DNA of 64,000 bases, from NCBI RefSeq assembly GCF_007991275.1, contig NZ_BJYA01000017.1, positions 31,114 to 95,113 of the forward strand. Reading direction: 5' to 3'. The position numbers and the translations under genes were made by a program. Below the pieces are notes generated by a model. The model was not told where the DNA came from. It was given only the letters and a program-made list of their open reading frames with translations, and searched no databases. This document shows positions 35,033-45,037 of this stretch, piece after piece; position 1 is the stretch's first letter, and every line of letters starts with the position of its first letter. Origin of the DNA: Alkalibacillus haloalkaliphilus. GTDB taxonomy: Bacteria > Bacillota > Bacilli > Bacillales > Alkalibacillaceae.

Positions 35033-35061
35033 AGCCCACCACTAATATTTAGTGATGGACT
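35033..35061 (-). terminator. Terminator downstream of the Panacea gene
   Basis: AGCCCACCACTAA (35033-35045) pairs with TTAGTGATGGACT (35049-35061); on the minus strand it ends in TTTTTATTT. Confidence 0.75.
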
Positions 35062-35147
35062 AAATTGCAAATTTTATTAATTTAGTTTCTTCTGTTATAT
35101 AGGGAGTGGCAAAACTCAAGCTCTACCTCTTATTAATTAATCGATTG

Positions 35148-35561
35148 TTAAATCCTTGCAAATGAATATGATATGGGGCTATTACATGCCGTATGCTTAT
35201 ATGCTTCTTCTTCATGCATCTTATGAACAATTTCGTCAGTGGTTAAATGGCCAATCATTGAAATTATATGTTCCAGTGTTTGTATTTCCTCATCTGTTAA
35301 CTCTGTAATTTCAAACCCAGGTGATGGTTTAAACTTATACCCAATATTTTCACCGTACTGAATAGTATCAAACTCAACACCATCTAATAATACTATTTGT
35401 TCATACCCTTCTGGAACTGCACCCATTGGCAATGCATTGTAAACAAGGCCACTAATTGATTGCCCTGTTCGTTTAAAGTTTAATATATCGGAAAACCATA
35501 GCATTTTCATAAGCTTTACTTTGTGAAGGCTATTTACCTTTTCTGAAAAATAATTAATCAT
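35148..35561 (-). CDS. Panacea (SocA-like) antitoxin domain, C-terminal part of a frameshifted gene
   Basis: 137 aa from its first ATG, but the same frame is open back to the A8 tract at 35663-35670 and there encodes NNYLIDSIYASYADYED. The Panacea/DUF4065 domain is clear: INYFSEKVNSLHKVKLMKMLWFSD, GLVYNALPMGAVPEGY, LTTDEIVHKMHEEEAY. There is no RBS-backed separate start. Together with the gene just upstream it makes one zinc finger-HTH-Panacea protein broken by a 1-nt shift. Panacea domains are antitoxins that neutralise many unrelated toxins (PanAT systems). No toxin gene is visible next to it. Confidence 0.8.
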   Translation of the reverse strand: MINYFSEKVNSLHKVKLMKMLWFSDILNFKRTGQSISGLVYNALPMGAVPEGYEQIVLLDGVEFDTIQYGENIGYKFKPSPGFEITELTDEEIQTLEHIISMIGHLTTDEIVHKMHEEEAYKHTACNSPISYSFARI

Positions 35562-35655
35562 TTCAATGACTTTCTTTAAATTAAGATCTGAATTCCCCCT
35601 AGTTATTGGATCTTCATAATCCGCATAACTAGCGTAAATTGAATCTATAAGATAA

Positions 35656-36156
35656 TTATTTCTTTTTTTTATACTGTTCTTTTGCTTTATGCAATAACTT
35701 TAAATATGCTTTTTCCGATATTTTATCTTGTTCCTTTGCTTCATGTAGCTTTTCTATAAACCACTTTGGGTCAGAACTAATTTTCATTAATACATCATCA
35801 TGAGCACGATCTTGTACTTGATGGTTTTCATACCTTGTAATGGTTGCTCTTCCCCAACCTAAGACTTCAGAAAAATCTTTTTGACTGATGTCATATTTCT
35901 TCCTAATGTCATGAATCTCATTAGAAGTTAACAACCCTAATTTCTCCCGGTATGCATCTTTCATGGCTAAACTATTAGCTTTTATCATTTCTTCCGACTC
36001 TAGAAAGTCTTCCGTAGCAGAACAATAATCATATTGAGCAGTAAAACTAACTTCTTCGCCTTTAAAGACCTCATGATCAGTCACTTCAACAGTTTCAACT
36101 TCATGCTCTTCCATACAAAGCAAGCAAAGTTTCTTTTCACTTTTTAATATTTTCAT
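35656..36156 (-). CDS. MqsA-type zinc finger plus XRE HTH, N-terminal part of the frameshifted antitoxin gene
   Basis: 166 aa from ATG 36156 (RBS AAAGGTGAG; a GTG 9 nt earlier overlaps that RBS). CLLCMEEH near residue 12-19 plus a later Cys resembles the MqsA/YgiT zinc finger. LTSNEIHDIRKKYDISQKDFSEVLGWGRATITRYENHQVQD is an XRE helix-turn-helix of the MqsA type. The frame ends YKKKK-stop in an A8 run; dropping one A would continue into the Panacea frame. Likely a DNA-binding autoregulatory antitoxin. Confidence 0.8.
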   Translation of the reverse strand: MKILKSEKKLCLLCMEEHEVETVEVTDHEVFKGEEVSFTAQYDYCSATEDFLESEEMIKANSLAMKDAYREKLGLLTSNEIHDIRKKYDISQKDFSEVLGWGRATITRYENHQVQDRAHDDVLMKISSDPKWFIEKLHEAKEQDKISEKAYLKLLHKAKEQYKKKK

Positions 36157-36439
36157 TATACTCACCTTTACTTTCTATAAGGAAAGTCATCTTCCTTAAA
36201 TGGAATCTCTGCAAAATGAAAGGACATAACCAAAATAAAACTGTCACCAGCAACATATGTAAAGTTTACATTTGCCTTACTACACTTTTGCAGTAATTGT
36301 AAGATTGTTAGGTGTCAGACTGATTTATTTGGTCTCACTAAAGGTATTATTGAATATGAGACATGAACCAATTCCAGTGATTTCAATGGTGGAAATAATA
36401 TTTTTCTTGAGGATTAATTAGAAGCATAGACCTAACAAC

Positions 36440-36693
36440 TTTGGTGTTGCCGATGCAATCGAATCAGCTATTGCGCAAGGTTAGTGAGCAAATTTAACGC
36501 ATCTTCTCTCTCGATGATTTAGGAAGAAAAGAAACATTAGAGATCCCCAAGAAGATGGCTAAAGACGAATCTATTAACGCTGGCGCATCCCTGATGATCT
36601 AGAAAATGTAGACTATGAAGACATTCCGTTAGCCTATTTACCCGGAAAAGCTACGAAAGTTCGGGCGAAATCAGCAGGGACTTTAGCTAATTA
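36440..36693 (+). pseudogene. Decayed coding remnant
   Basis: Several plus-strand pieces look coding but are broken by stops and shifts: NNFGVADAIESAIAQG (near 36438), RKETLEIPKKMAKDES (near 36523) and DLENVDYEDIPLAYLPGKAT ending at the TAG at 36693. I do not recognise the family. The rest of 36157-36828 shows no intact gene. Confidence 0.35.
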
Positions 36694-36828
36694 GCTATCA
36701 CCTTTTTTAAAACATTACAGTTATTGGAAACTAACTGTAATGTATTTATATCACTATATTATCTACTACAACCAAAGATTTTATAGAAAACAACACTTGA
36801 TATTAGAGTCTTGTAATTGAGGTACTTT

Positions 36829-38103
36829 TTACAAACTAAAATCCCTAAAAAACTTTTCATCATATATTTGGTCTATTGCATTGTCCCCATATATCTGTTT
36901 GAAATAATTAACCGCATAGGAATCCATCATACCTGATATAAAATCTGTTATGTTACGTTCAATTGATTCATTTTCTCCCCTGAATTCGACCGGAAGTAAA
37001 AGACTATTTTTATTAAATTCCTTATCACTTAAGCCGTTAAATATACCCTTAATAACTTTTTCTCCTTGTTTTTCATACAATTGAACTGAGTCTGAACGGT
37101 TTACAGAATTGAAAGTGAATTTCTTAAGATCTCCCGCAAGCTTCTTATGCTCTTGGAAACCTAACTCATAATTATTCATTGTCCCAGTCTTTTTGACCAT
37201 TTCCTCATCAACTTTTACCACACCTATATCATTAATTAGAGTATTGACTAAATTTGAAGTTAATTCCTTCCTGAATAAAAATCCATACTCCTCAGATGAC
37301 TTGTATATGCTTGCAGTACTTGCAACTTCTCTCGCTCTTTCCACTAACCTTTTCAACACTTCATTATCATCTTTACCAAATTCAAATATGAATTCGTCAA
37401 TATTAAACAACTTAAGACTTAGTGCATCTTCTAAATCATGAGCAGCATATGCAATTTCATCTGCAAGATCAACTATTTGCACATCTACAGTTCTTGGTTT
37501 TATAGATAGGTCTAATACTTCGCTTTTAATTTTCTCATAATCATCCCGGTAAACAAATTTCTCTTCATTGTTGTTAATTGTATTATAATATTTGACTACA
37601 CTTAACATAGTTCTCAGTGTTAGGTTTAACCCTTTGTTATTAGGTAACTTCTTCTCTAAATTGTTTAATACTCTAAGTGTTTGTGCATTGCCTTCAAAAC
37701 CACCTCTTCCTCTCATCAAACGATTTAAAACCCTTTCCCCATGGTGGCCAAAGGGAGGATTCCCAATATCATGTGCCAAAGCTCCAGCTTCAACAACATA
37801 AATATCATCAAGATAAACATCTTCTAACCCTGAATCCTTACTTAGTTTTGCTGCAATTCCTCTCGCTATTTGGGCAACTTCAAAGCTATGAGTTAACCGG
37901 TTCCTATAAAATTTATCACTCCGTATACCTAGCAATTGCATCTTTCCTTGTAGTCTCCTAAATGACGTTGAGTAAAGTATCCGAGAATAATCTCTTTGGT
38001 AATTATTCCGCGCCCTCTCCACATTATCCTCCGGATATAACCTGCAATCTAACTCTTTCAAAGGTACATAGTACTTCTCCAAAAAAACTTTCATGTCTAG
38101 CAT
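36829..38103 (-). CDS. dgt: dGTPase-family HD-domain dNTP triphosphohydrolase
   Basis: 424 aa. The family opener YSRILYSTSFRRLQGKMQL is followed by HD-domain metal ligands in NRLTHSFEVAQIARG and GALAHDIGNPPFGHHGE and the third Asp in VQIVDLADEIAYAAHDLEDAL. It hydrolyses dNTPs to nucleosides and triphosphate. Bacterial dGTPases are known to protect against phage by draining dNTPs, and this copy lies in an accessory-looking zone, but a housekeeping role is equally possible. The overlapping ORFs on the other strand are shadows. Confidence 0.88.
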   Translation of the reverse strand: MLDMKVFLEKYYVPLKELDCRLYPEDNVERARNNYQRDYSRILYSTSFRRLQGKMQLLGIRSDKFYRNRLTHSFEVAQIARGIAAKLSKDSGLEDVYLDDIYVVEAGALAHDIGNPPFGHHGERVLNRLMRGRGGFEGNAQTLRVLNNLEKKLPNNKGLNLTLRTMLSVVKYYNTINNNEEKFVYRDDYEKIKSEVLDLSIKPRTVDVQIVDLADEIAYAAHDLEDALSLKLFNIDEFIFEFGKDDNEVLKRLVERAREVASTASIYKSSEEYGFLFRKELTSNLVNTLINDIGVVKVDEEMVKKTGTMNNYELGFQEHKKLAGDLKKFTFNSVNRSDSVQLYEKQGEKVIKGIFNGLSDKEFNKNSLLLPVEFRGENESIERNITDFISGMMDSYAVNYFKQIYGDNAIDQIYDEKFFRDFSL

Positions 38104-38359
38104 CAGAATTCCCCTTTCTAAAAATAATCATTAACCAAACACCTATTATTTAATAATTCTACAAAAATTAACCAAATCCTCTATATTTTTTAACCTCTCG
38201 CCATTTTCCAACAAAACATTCCCTTCACAACACTTGGTGCCTAAACTCCCACAACACTTCAGAGTACACTAATCCAAGTTATCCCCCACACCCTATCCTT
38301 CCAAGGAATTTTATGGTACTTTGAGTGTGGAAGAAGTCTGTTATGAAGGTGGGGCAATT

Positions 38360-39421
38360 ATGGGGGAAAATAGTAGATTAATTGTAGCACTCGTATTAAT
38401 TGGTGCTGTTGCTATTGTCGGTGTTCTATTATCCAATCAAGATATGACATTTCTAGACAATGATTCAGAAGAGAGCGAACAGCTCATTGAGGCTACTGCG
38501 AATGATGATGGTACCTCAAAAGATTCTAATATCACGAATTACCTTGAGGGAGTTGTTTCAATTAATGAAGTAACAGAGGAGTTCCTCGATCAAACAGTAA
38601 GTATTGAAGGAACTGTCCAGTCAATCGATCATCACGAAGATGATCATATCTTTCTTGAAGTAAGTGATGAGACTGGTTCAATGTCTGTACCGCTGTTTGC
38701 TGATAATGATATTGATCACAGTTCAATTAGTGAGGACGAGACGTATATCTTTACTGGTTCAGTCAATGAATTTCAAGGTGAGGTTGAAGTAGTACCGGAG
38801 AATCAAAGCGATATTAATTTGATCAATAGTTCACCAACTACTATCACTGAAGATCACGTAGGTGAGGTTGTTAATATCGAAGCGCAACTTCTAACAAAAC
38901 ATAACCATCCTGATGGCCATGTATTTATGACCGTTTTAAACAAAGATACTGATGAAGAAATTGATGTACCAGTGTTTAATCAAAGTGAAATTGCAACTGA
39001 AGATATACCTATTGATTCAACATTGATAGTTAATGGCATGGTGAATACTTATAATGACAACCTTCAAGTCATTCCACAAAACCAAGAAGACTTACAAGTA
39101 ATTGAAAAAGGTAATGACGAAGGATTAGAGCTAATGGATATTGGTCATATTTCTGAAGAAGATCGAGGGAACATGTTTGATGTTCGAGGTAGTGTTACGA
39201 GCCTTAATGAACATGATGGTCACCTATTCTTCACTTTATCTAATGGAGAAGAAGAAATCGATGCTGTTCTCTTTGAAGCTCATGGAGAAGAAATTGAAGG
39301 TAGAAAAGTCCGCATTCGTGATGCTTATAATAATGACTTTCCAATAAGAGTGTTAGCTATGGTGAACATTTATAATGACGAACTTCAAATAATCGTTGAG
39401 AAAGTCTATAACGAATACTAG
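38360..39421 (+). CDS. Membrane-anchored triple OB-fold protein
   Basis: 353 aa from ATG 38360 (RBS AAGGTGGGG; the frame is open from TTG 38321 but without RBS). One N-terminal membrane segment (LIVALVLIGAVAIVGVLL) is followed by an acidic linker and three OB-fold (tRNA_anti-like/YhcR-like) repeats at about 55-140, 155-240 and 260-345. Each repeat has the pattern V..G.V......GH.F..L....... . Probably extracytoplasmic nucleic-acid or glycan binding. Co-directional with the PLD-like gene 5 bp downstream, suggesting a joint function. Confidence 0.7.
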   Translation: MGENSRLIVALVLIGAVAIVGVLLSNQDMTFLDNDSEESEQLIEATANDDGTSKDSNITNYLEGVVSINEVTEEFLDQTVSIEGTVQSIDHHEDDHIFLEVSDETGSMSVPLFADNDIDHSSISEDETYIFTGSVNEFQGEVEVVPENQSDINLINSSPTTITEDHVGEVVNIEAQLLTKHNHPDGHVFMTVLNKDTDEEIDVPVFNQSEIATEDIPIDSTLIVNGMVNTYNDNLQVIPQNQEDLQVIEKGNDEGLELMDIGHISEEDRGNMFDVRGSVTSLNEHDGHLFFTLSNGEEEIDAVLFEAHGEEIEGRKVRIRDAYNNDFPIRVLAMVNIYNDELQIIVEKVYNEY

Positions 39422-39426
39422 TGTAG

Positions 39427-40656
39427 GTGATGACGGTGTCTGAAAATAAATTATTTATAGTGATCATTGTAACAGCAATAACATCATACCTAATTCCTAC
39501 ACCTCTATTTTTTGCAGTGAGTACTCTCGTTTTAGCTTGGGTAAGTTGGGAATTATTTAATTACCATAATAAAAACCAAGACGGTAACAATTCAACACTA
39601 CCTTTTCTACTAATAGGAATTCTTCTCGTCAGTGTGAACTTCTTAGTAGAATACGTTCAACACGCTTTCTTATTAATCGGTCTAGCATTCATCATACGAT
39701 CATTCATAATATTAGCTGTTAAACAGAATAACCAGACAAACTCGATTGCAACATCCTCTAACTATAATAAGACTAATGAAATCAATGAGCCTGCCCAACA
39801 TACTGAGGGCTTTAAAGAGTTCATGAGCCTCTTAGATGAACATACTAATCAAATCCATGAAAAACTTAATGCCATTAGCCATGAAATAGACATTAACTCA
39901 AACCTGGTTGGTGAACGTGAATACAAGTCGCAAGAATCTATTAAAGAGGATATCTTAAACCAATTGAATTACGAGGAAAAGACCAAAAATAAAGAGATAA
40001 CAGAAACAATTCAAGGTATTATAAGTCCTATTGTGTCTTCACTTACTAACTTAGAGAAATCTATTTCTGAAAAAAGCATTGAAGAAAAAGAGTATATTAC
40101 TCAAATGGTTGAAACTGAATTACAAAAAAACCAAAATCATTCCTTAGAAGACATAGAGACAATAATCAATCAATCTATCAGTCACATTAATAATCAACCT
40201 GAACTCTTAGAGGACGAACAAATTCGTGAAGCTTTTATAAATGCGATCATTTCTGCAGAAGAAGAACTATGCATAGTAAGTCCATGGGTTAATGAAAAAG
40301 TATTAGAAGGTTATATACCATACTTTCAAGCTGCTATTAAGAGAGGCGTTACCATAAAAATACTGTATGGCTATACTGATTCCTATAGCCCGAATGATAA
40401 ATCAATAAAAACTGATCAAGCTATTCAATACCTTAAACTCCAACTCACCAATGTACGACCAGGTGGGTTAAAAATGAAAAAAGTTAATACGCACTTCAAA
40501 CTTACAATCTGTGATGAGAAGTTCTATTTAATCGGCAGTTATAACTTCTTATCCTTTGGTGGTAAATACAACGAAGAAACACGTCACGAAGCAGTTGAGT
40601 ACTCTGAAAATAAAGAAAGAATCCAGGAGTATAAGGAGAGGTATTTTCGGTTTTAA
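39427..40656 (+). CDS. Membrane protein with phospholipase D-like HKD domain
   Basis: About 409 aa (GTG 39427, ATG 39430 or GTG 39436 could be the start). Two or three N-terminal membrane segments (to about residue 95) and a long helical, coiled-coil-like middle (115-260) precede a C-terminal PLD-like domain. There SPWVNEKVLEGYIPYFQAAIKRGVTIKILYG leads to a single HxK-x4-D motif (HFKLTICD) and GSYNFLS. Active PLDs use two HKD motifs, so it may dimerise. Possibly an envelope or anti-phage nuclease; function not established. Confidence 0.75.
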   Translation: MMTVSENKLFIVIIVTAITSYLIPTPLFFAVSTLVLAWVSWELFNYHNKNQDGNNSTLPFLLIGILLVSVNFLVEYVQHAFLLIGLAFIIRSFIILAVKQNNQTNSIATSSNYNKTNEINEPAQHTEGFKEFMSLLDEHTNQIHEKLNAISHEIDINSNLVGEREYKSQESIKEDILNQLNYEEKTKNKEITETIQGIISPIVSSLTNLEKSISEKSIEEKEYITQMVETELQKNQNHSLEDIETIINQSISHINNQPELLEDEQIREAFINAIISAEEELCIVSPWVNEKVLEGYIPYFQAAIKRGVTIKILYGYTDSYSPNDKSIKTDQAIQYLKLQLTNVRPGGLKMKKVNTHFKLTICDEKFYLIGSYNFLSFGGKYNEETRHEAVEYSENKERIQEYKERYFRF

Positions 40657-40829
40657 CACATCCAATAAGGCTACTTGTCAGATGGTAATATGGGCATACT
40701 GTGATTGATTGAAACTTGTGCTGATTCAATACCTAATAATTGTATATTATAGTGATACTTCTAATATTTTTATGATACACTTATAATAGTTTTTGTATTT
40801 AATTTTATAATGAGGTGCAATCTTTACAT

Positions 40830-42248
40830 ATGTGGTCAAATATAGCTAATTCTCACTTACTTAATAAATCTTTTAGTAAAGATAATATTAAAACACTTCC
40901 TATTAAACTATTAATAGCTTTACTTTCTACTATAGTGTCATTCATAGTCTTTTTATATTCATTTGAACATTATAGTGATCGCTTTCTTTTTTTATTACCT
41001 TTATCTTATGCTTTTTTAATCATTCTATTTCCAGCTATGTGGAAGTATAGTAAAAACAATATAGGGATGATCATATTAAATGCAGTAATCTTTATAAGGT
41101 ATGTCATCTCACCATTATTTAGGTCTCTAACGATTAACGAACCTGCAATCAGAGGAATCTTGCCAAGTTCTCAAGGGATTCATTATGGTATTCTTATTTT
41201 AATCATAGAGCTTTTTGTAGCTTTTTTCGTAATTCAAATGTTCGCACATAAATTTTACAAAGACAAAACTATAAAAAAATTCAAGCCTATTGAATCTAAA
41301 CTTGTCTTAATAATATTCCTTTTTATCGGATTTTCGATTTTCTCCCTTTTTCCACAGTTATTAGGTAGATACAATTTCTTTTTAGCTAGTGGGCCCTTCA
41401 GTGATATCAATTTAGATATTCCTTTTGCGGGGTTACTAATAATTATTACTGATTTAATCCTAATCATAATAGCTATAATTATAATAAATCATTTTAAAAT
41501 AAAATATGACAAATCTCCTAAGTTTAGGTATGTAATATTTTCGTTGTTAGCAATTTTGCCAGTTATCACCATTTTTAAAGGGACTAGTCGTTTTAGTGTT
41601 GTGATTCCAACTATTGCATTTTTAGTAATCTTAATTAAGCTTTATCCAATGTATAAAAAGCGAATAATACTATCCATTGCTTTATTGGCTATAATAGTTT
41701 TTATAGTGTTCACATTTAGTTTAGACGAGCAGAGATCTGGAGAAACAAACTATTCTTTAAACCACCTAGCACACACTCTTGATGCATATATGTCTGGCCC
41801 AAATAATATGGGAAGAGTAGTGGATTTGCAGAACAACTACGGGGTTTTCTTAACAACAGAAACTCTGAAAAACGATACATTTAATAATATCGCTTTACTA
41901 AGTTCCTTATCAGATAGTTCAAATACTACAACTGCTTGGTTCAATTATATGTTTTATAACCATCGTTTATATACTGATCAAATCGTACCTCTGTCTGGTC
42001 AGTCATATATACATTTTGGAGTAATTGGAACACCATTGTTATTAGCCATCACTCTAATATTAATGATGTTTTTCGATAGTAAAATAAGATATGAGAATAG
42101 AATAGAGTTTACTTACCTATATGTTACAGCAGTTTGTAATACTAGTATGGCCATGATGGTTAGCTTTGGGAGTATTTATCCCTTTTTTATAAATATCTTC
42201 ATACCAATTATGTTGATATTTTATATGAATAGAAAAATAAGACTTTAG
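40830..42248 (+). CDS. Polysaccharide repeat-unit polymerase (Wzy-like)
   Basis: About 472 aa, roughly 12 membrane segments with a large extracytoplasmic loop between about 310 and 400, typical of Wzy/O-antigen polymerases. FKGTSRFSVVIPTIAFL and the DEQRSGETNYSLNHL region are of the oligosaccharide-repeat polymerase type. Start ATG 40830 is my choice; GTG 40815 overlaps the RBS AGGTG. It points toward the wzx-GT operon and ends at a shared terminator. Confidence 0.75.
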   Translation: MWSNIANSHLLNKSFSKDNIKTLPIKLLIALLSTIVSFIVFLYSFEHYSDRFLFLLPLSYAFLIILFPAMWKYSKNNIGMIILNAVIFIRYVISPLFRSLTINEPAIRGILPSSQGIHYGILILIIELFVAFFVIQMFAHKFYKDKTIKKFKPIESKLVLIIFLFIGFSIFSLFPQLLGRYNFFLASGPFSDINLDIPFAGLLIIITDLILIIIAIIIINHFKIKYDKSPKFRYVIFSLLAILPVITIFKGTSRFSVVIPTIAFLVILIKLYPMYKKRIILSIALLAIIVFIVFTFSLDEQRSGETNYSLNHLAHTLDAYMSGPNNMGRVVDLQNNYGVFLTTETLKNDTFNNIALLSSLSDSSNTTTAWFNYMFYNHRLYTDQIVPLSGQSYIHFGVIGTPLLLAITLILMMFFDSKIRYENRIEFTYLYVTAVCNTSMAMMVSFGSIYPFFINIFIPIMLIFYMNRKIRL

Positions 42249-42326
42249 AATTGAAGGCTAAAGGTAATGTCCTAATAAGTTATAAGGTGAATAAATGCCC
42301 AATGAATATATTGTCTATGTCAAAAT

Positions 42327-42370
42327 AAAAGGAAGGGAGTTTGAGCTAATGCACACACTCCCTTCCTTTT
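42327..42370. terminator. Bidirectional terminator between wzy and wzx
   Basis: AAAAGGAAGGGAGT (42327-42340) and ACTCCCTTCCTTTT (42357-42370) are perfectly complementary, with T-runs on both strands. Confidence 0.85.
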
Positions 42371-42421
42371 ATATGAATTACATCTCGTGAAATCCTTAAG
42401 AAAACATACCCATTCCATTGA

Positions 42422-43792
42422 CTAAAAGTCTCTTGCAAGGACTTTATACGGCCAGACCCAGTTATTATAAACAAGATTCACGAATAGTAATGGTAAAATT
42501 AAACTGTAAATACTATTAAATAAATTAAGACTAATAACTTGTAATATTATTATAATAACAGTTGATAGAATGAATGATTGACTATGAGGAAAATAGTTGT
42601 TTATTGATATATAAGTACTAAATAATGAATGGTTATTGTGTAGAACATATATTAAGATAATTATTATCGTAATATGTAAAGGGAAATATCTTATACCTTC
42701 ATTAAACACCTGTACTATAGGTTCACTGAATAAAATCATTAAACTTCCCAAACTAAGAATTAACCATTGTATTTTTACTGCTTTAAATAAGTATGACCTC
42801 GCATCTTCAGTTGCTTTCTTTGTTAATAAACTACCTAAAAGTGGCACATAGGTGTTAAACAGAGTATTGCTTACCTGCATTAAAGTGGTTAACATCTGCT
42901 GTAACAAACCTAAAACGGCACTGGTTTCTAAACCTAAATAATAAGAACTCAACAAGGTCATTCCTCTTAAGGTGAAAAAATTAGAAATTGAAACTAACGC
43001 TTGCTTATAGGTATTTGGTAGCAAATTGCGCGCGACAACCTTATTACCATCTTCAAAATATGTCACCTTTTTATTCCAGCTACTTATATTTTTTCTAAAT
43101 TCTACATCATAATTGTTAAAATAATATATTGCTAAAAACCTTGCTGAAACTGATCCTATTAAGAACCCTAATGCTATTCCTAACACTCCAAATCCAAAAA
43201 ACAGGAATATAGCCGAGAGCAATAACTGTGTTAACTTGTCCATAACCCTTACTTTTTGGCTTTCTTTAATTGCGCCAAAACCTTTGAGCAACGGTTTCCA
43301 ATACCCAAAATATAAGTTTATTGATGTAGCTAATGTATAAACAAACCATGGAGCTAAGCTTATACTAAGAGAGTTGTCTTTTGAAATAACACTAGACACA
43401 TATAAGCTACCTAGACTAACAAATAATATAAAAATTAATAGAGACAATGAAGAATAAAAAATCCTGGATATTTTAATTATTCTTACTAATAGTTCATAAT
43501 TCGGACCACTATATTCTGTATCTGTCAGGCCTTCTTTATTTATAGTCTTTGCTCCACTTACAGCATAACTTACATTTCTAGTGATAGCATTTGAGAATCC
43601 TAAATCAAATAGCATACCTAATAAACTTAGACTTACAAACGTATACCAAAGACCTATTTCTGCTGGAGATAAGTATACCAAAGCTAAGGGAAGAAGTAGT
43701 AGATTTCCACCACTATAAAGAAAGAAACCCAAGTAACTCCACCTAATGTCTTTTTTCTCAATATTAATTTTTATAGGGAACCCTCCCTTCAA
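42422..43792 (-). CDS. Polysaccharide flippase (Wzx-like, MOP superfamily)
   Basis: 456 aa, 12-14 membrane segments, with the MATE/Wzx opener GGNLLLLPLALVYLSPAEIGLWYTF and FDLGFSNAITRNVSYA. It should flip lipid-linked repeat units for Wzy. The start is uncertain: TTG 43792 has no RBS before it, while AGGGAGGG lies inside the frame just downstream and could serve an ATA/ATT start. Last gene of a ten-gene minus-strand operon. Confidence 0.85.
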   Translation of the reverse strand: MKGGFPIKINIEKKDIRWSYLGFFLYSGGNLLLLPLALVYLSPAEIGLWYTFVSLSLLGMLFDLGFSNAITRNVSYAVSGAKTINKEGLTDTEYSGPNYELLVRIIKISRIFYSSLSLLIFILFVSLGSLYVSSVISKDNSLSISLAPWFVYTLATSINLYFGYWKPLLKGFGAIKESQKVRVMDKLTQLLLSAIFLFFGFGVLGIALGFLIGSVSARFLAIYYFNNYDVEFRKNISSWNKKVTYFEDGNKVVARNLLPNTYKQALVSISNFFTLRGMTLLSSYYLGLETSAVLGLLQQMLTTLMQVSNTLFNTYVPLLGSLLTKKATEDARSYLFKAVKIQWLILSLGSLMILFSEPIVQVFNEGIRYFPLHITIIIILIYVLHNNHSLFSTYISINNYFPHSQSFILSTVIIIILQVISLNLFNSIYSLILPLLFVNLVYNNWVWPYKVLARDF

Positions 43793-43822
43793 CCATTCTA
43801 GATATCTCTTCTACAAAGTTGA

Positions 43823-45028
43823 TTAGTTAATTATATTGTAAAACTTATTTAACTTATCAGATTCATCTTCACTTTTTATTTCACTACGTAAATTAGATAC
43901 TAATGCGGATCGTACATTCTTATCTCTTACTACTTGCTCTATCTTTTCAGAAATACCTGTACTATCAAAATTTGCCACAAGACCAGAATAATTATCTTTA
44001 ACTTGCTCTTTTACTGTTGGGAAATTTGTTGTAACTATTGGTTTACAACAATACTTAGCTTCATCAATAGCATTGGATTTACCTTCAAACTTTGACGGGT
44101 GGAAATATAAGTCACAATACCTTAAGTATGAGATTGTGTCCAATTTAAACCCCAATAATATTATATCATCATCAAGGTTATAGTATTTTATTAGTTTCTG
44201 AATCTTTTTATAGTAAGAGCCAGTTCCCAAAATAAACCACTTAACTTTAACACCTTTTTCTAACAAATCCTTTACAGCCGCTACACCAAGCTCTAACCCC
44301 TTATTAGGATCTAACCGGCTTATTGTTAATATCTTAAAGCCAGAGTAATTAAGATAATTATCATCCACTGCATCTACATTTAAGCTTGTGGGTAGTAGAT
44401 TATACATGACTTCAGTGTTAGAAATAACACTTGGAAAGGTCTCAGTTAATATATCTCTACATATATGAGAAACACAAATAATTTTATCTAATTTATCAAA
44501 ATAAACCTTATCTATTGTAGCGTTTCTCTTTAACACTCTGTAATCAGTTCTAATCCAACCAATTTTTTTTTCAGCTTCAACACAATCTACTACATACATA
44601 ATTGAATGTCCGCCTGATACACCAATAGCAACATCGTATGACTTATTTAGCCGTGGTAGATCTTTACTATATTTAAGCCAATACTCTTGTCGAGAATAAT
44701 TCATACTAGATATAAACTTACCTTTTATTGCCCCTTTTATATATCTATATAGATTTTTATAGGCACTAAAATTATTAACTCTTGGTAAAAACTTCAAAAA
44801 TGAAAGGCCAGGGTTTGGTAATGTTAATAAATAGTGATTGATATCTGGCTCAACAATATTAACATCTTCAGGCAAGTAGTCATGTAGTTGTCCCTTTCCA
44901 TATAATGATAATATGTCAACACTATATTTTTCTCTATCCATAGAATTTATCAAATTTAAAAGGCTTTTCTGCGGACCACCAATATTAAAGTTAGAAACAA
45001 CAAACAATACCTTTTTCAACTCTGACAC
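43823..45028 (-). CDS. Family 4 glycosyltransferase
   Basis: 401 aa, GT-B fold. The N-terminal FNIGGPQKSLLNLINSM is typical of GT4, and the C-terminal donor domain has ILTISRLDPNKG and the E-x7-E motif in EGKSNAIDE. Adds one sugar to the lipid-linked repeat unit; donor and acceptor not predictable. 9 bp from the GT2 gene upstream. Confidence 0.88.
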   Translation of the reverse strand: MSELKKVLFVVSNFNIGGPQKSLLNLINSMDREKYSVDILSLYGKGQLHDYLPEDVNIVEPDINHYLLTLPNPGLSFLKFLPRVNNFSAYKNLYRYIKGAIKGKFISSMNYSRQEYWLKYSKDLPRLNKSYDVAIGVSGGHSIMYVVDCVEAEKKIGWIRTDYRVLKRNATIDKVYFDKLDKIICVSHICRDILTETFPSVISNTEVMYNLLPTSLNVDAVDDNYLNYSGFKILTISRLDPNKGLELGVAAVKDLLEKGVKVKWFILGTGSYYKKIQKLIKYYNLDDDIILLGFKLDTISYLRYCDLYFHPSKFEGKSNAIDEAKYCCKPIVTTNFPTVKEQVKDNYSGLVANFDSTGISEKIEQVVRDKNVRSALVSNLRSEIKSEDESDKLNKFYNIIN

Positions 45029-45037
45029 TCATTTCAT

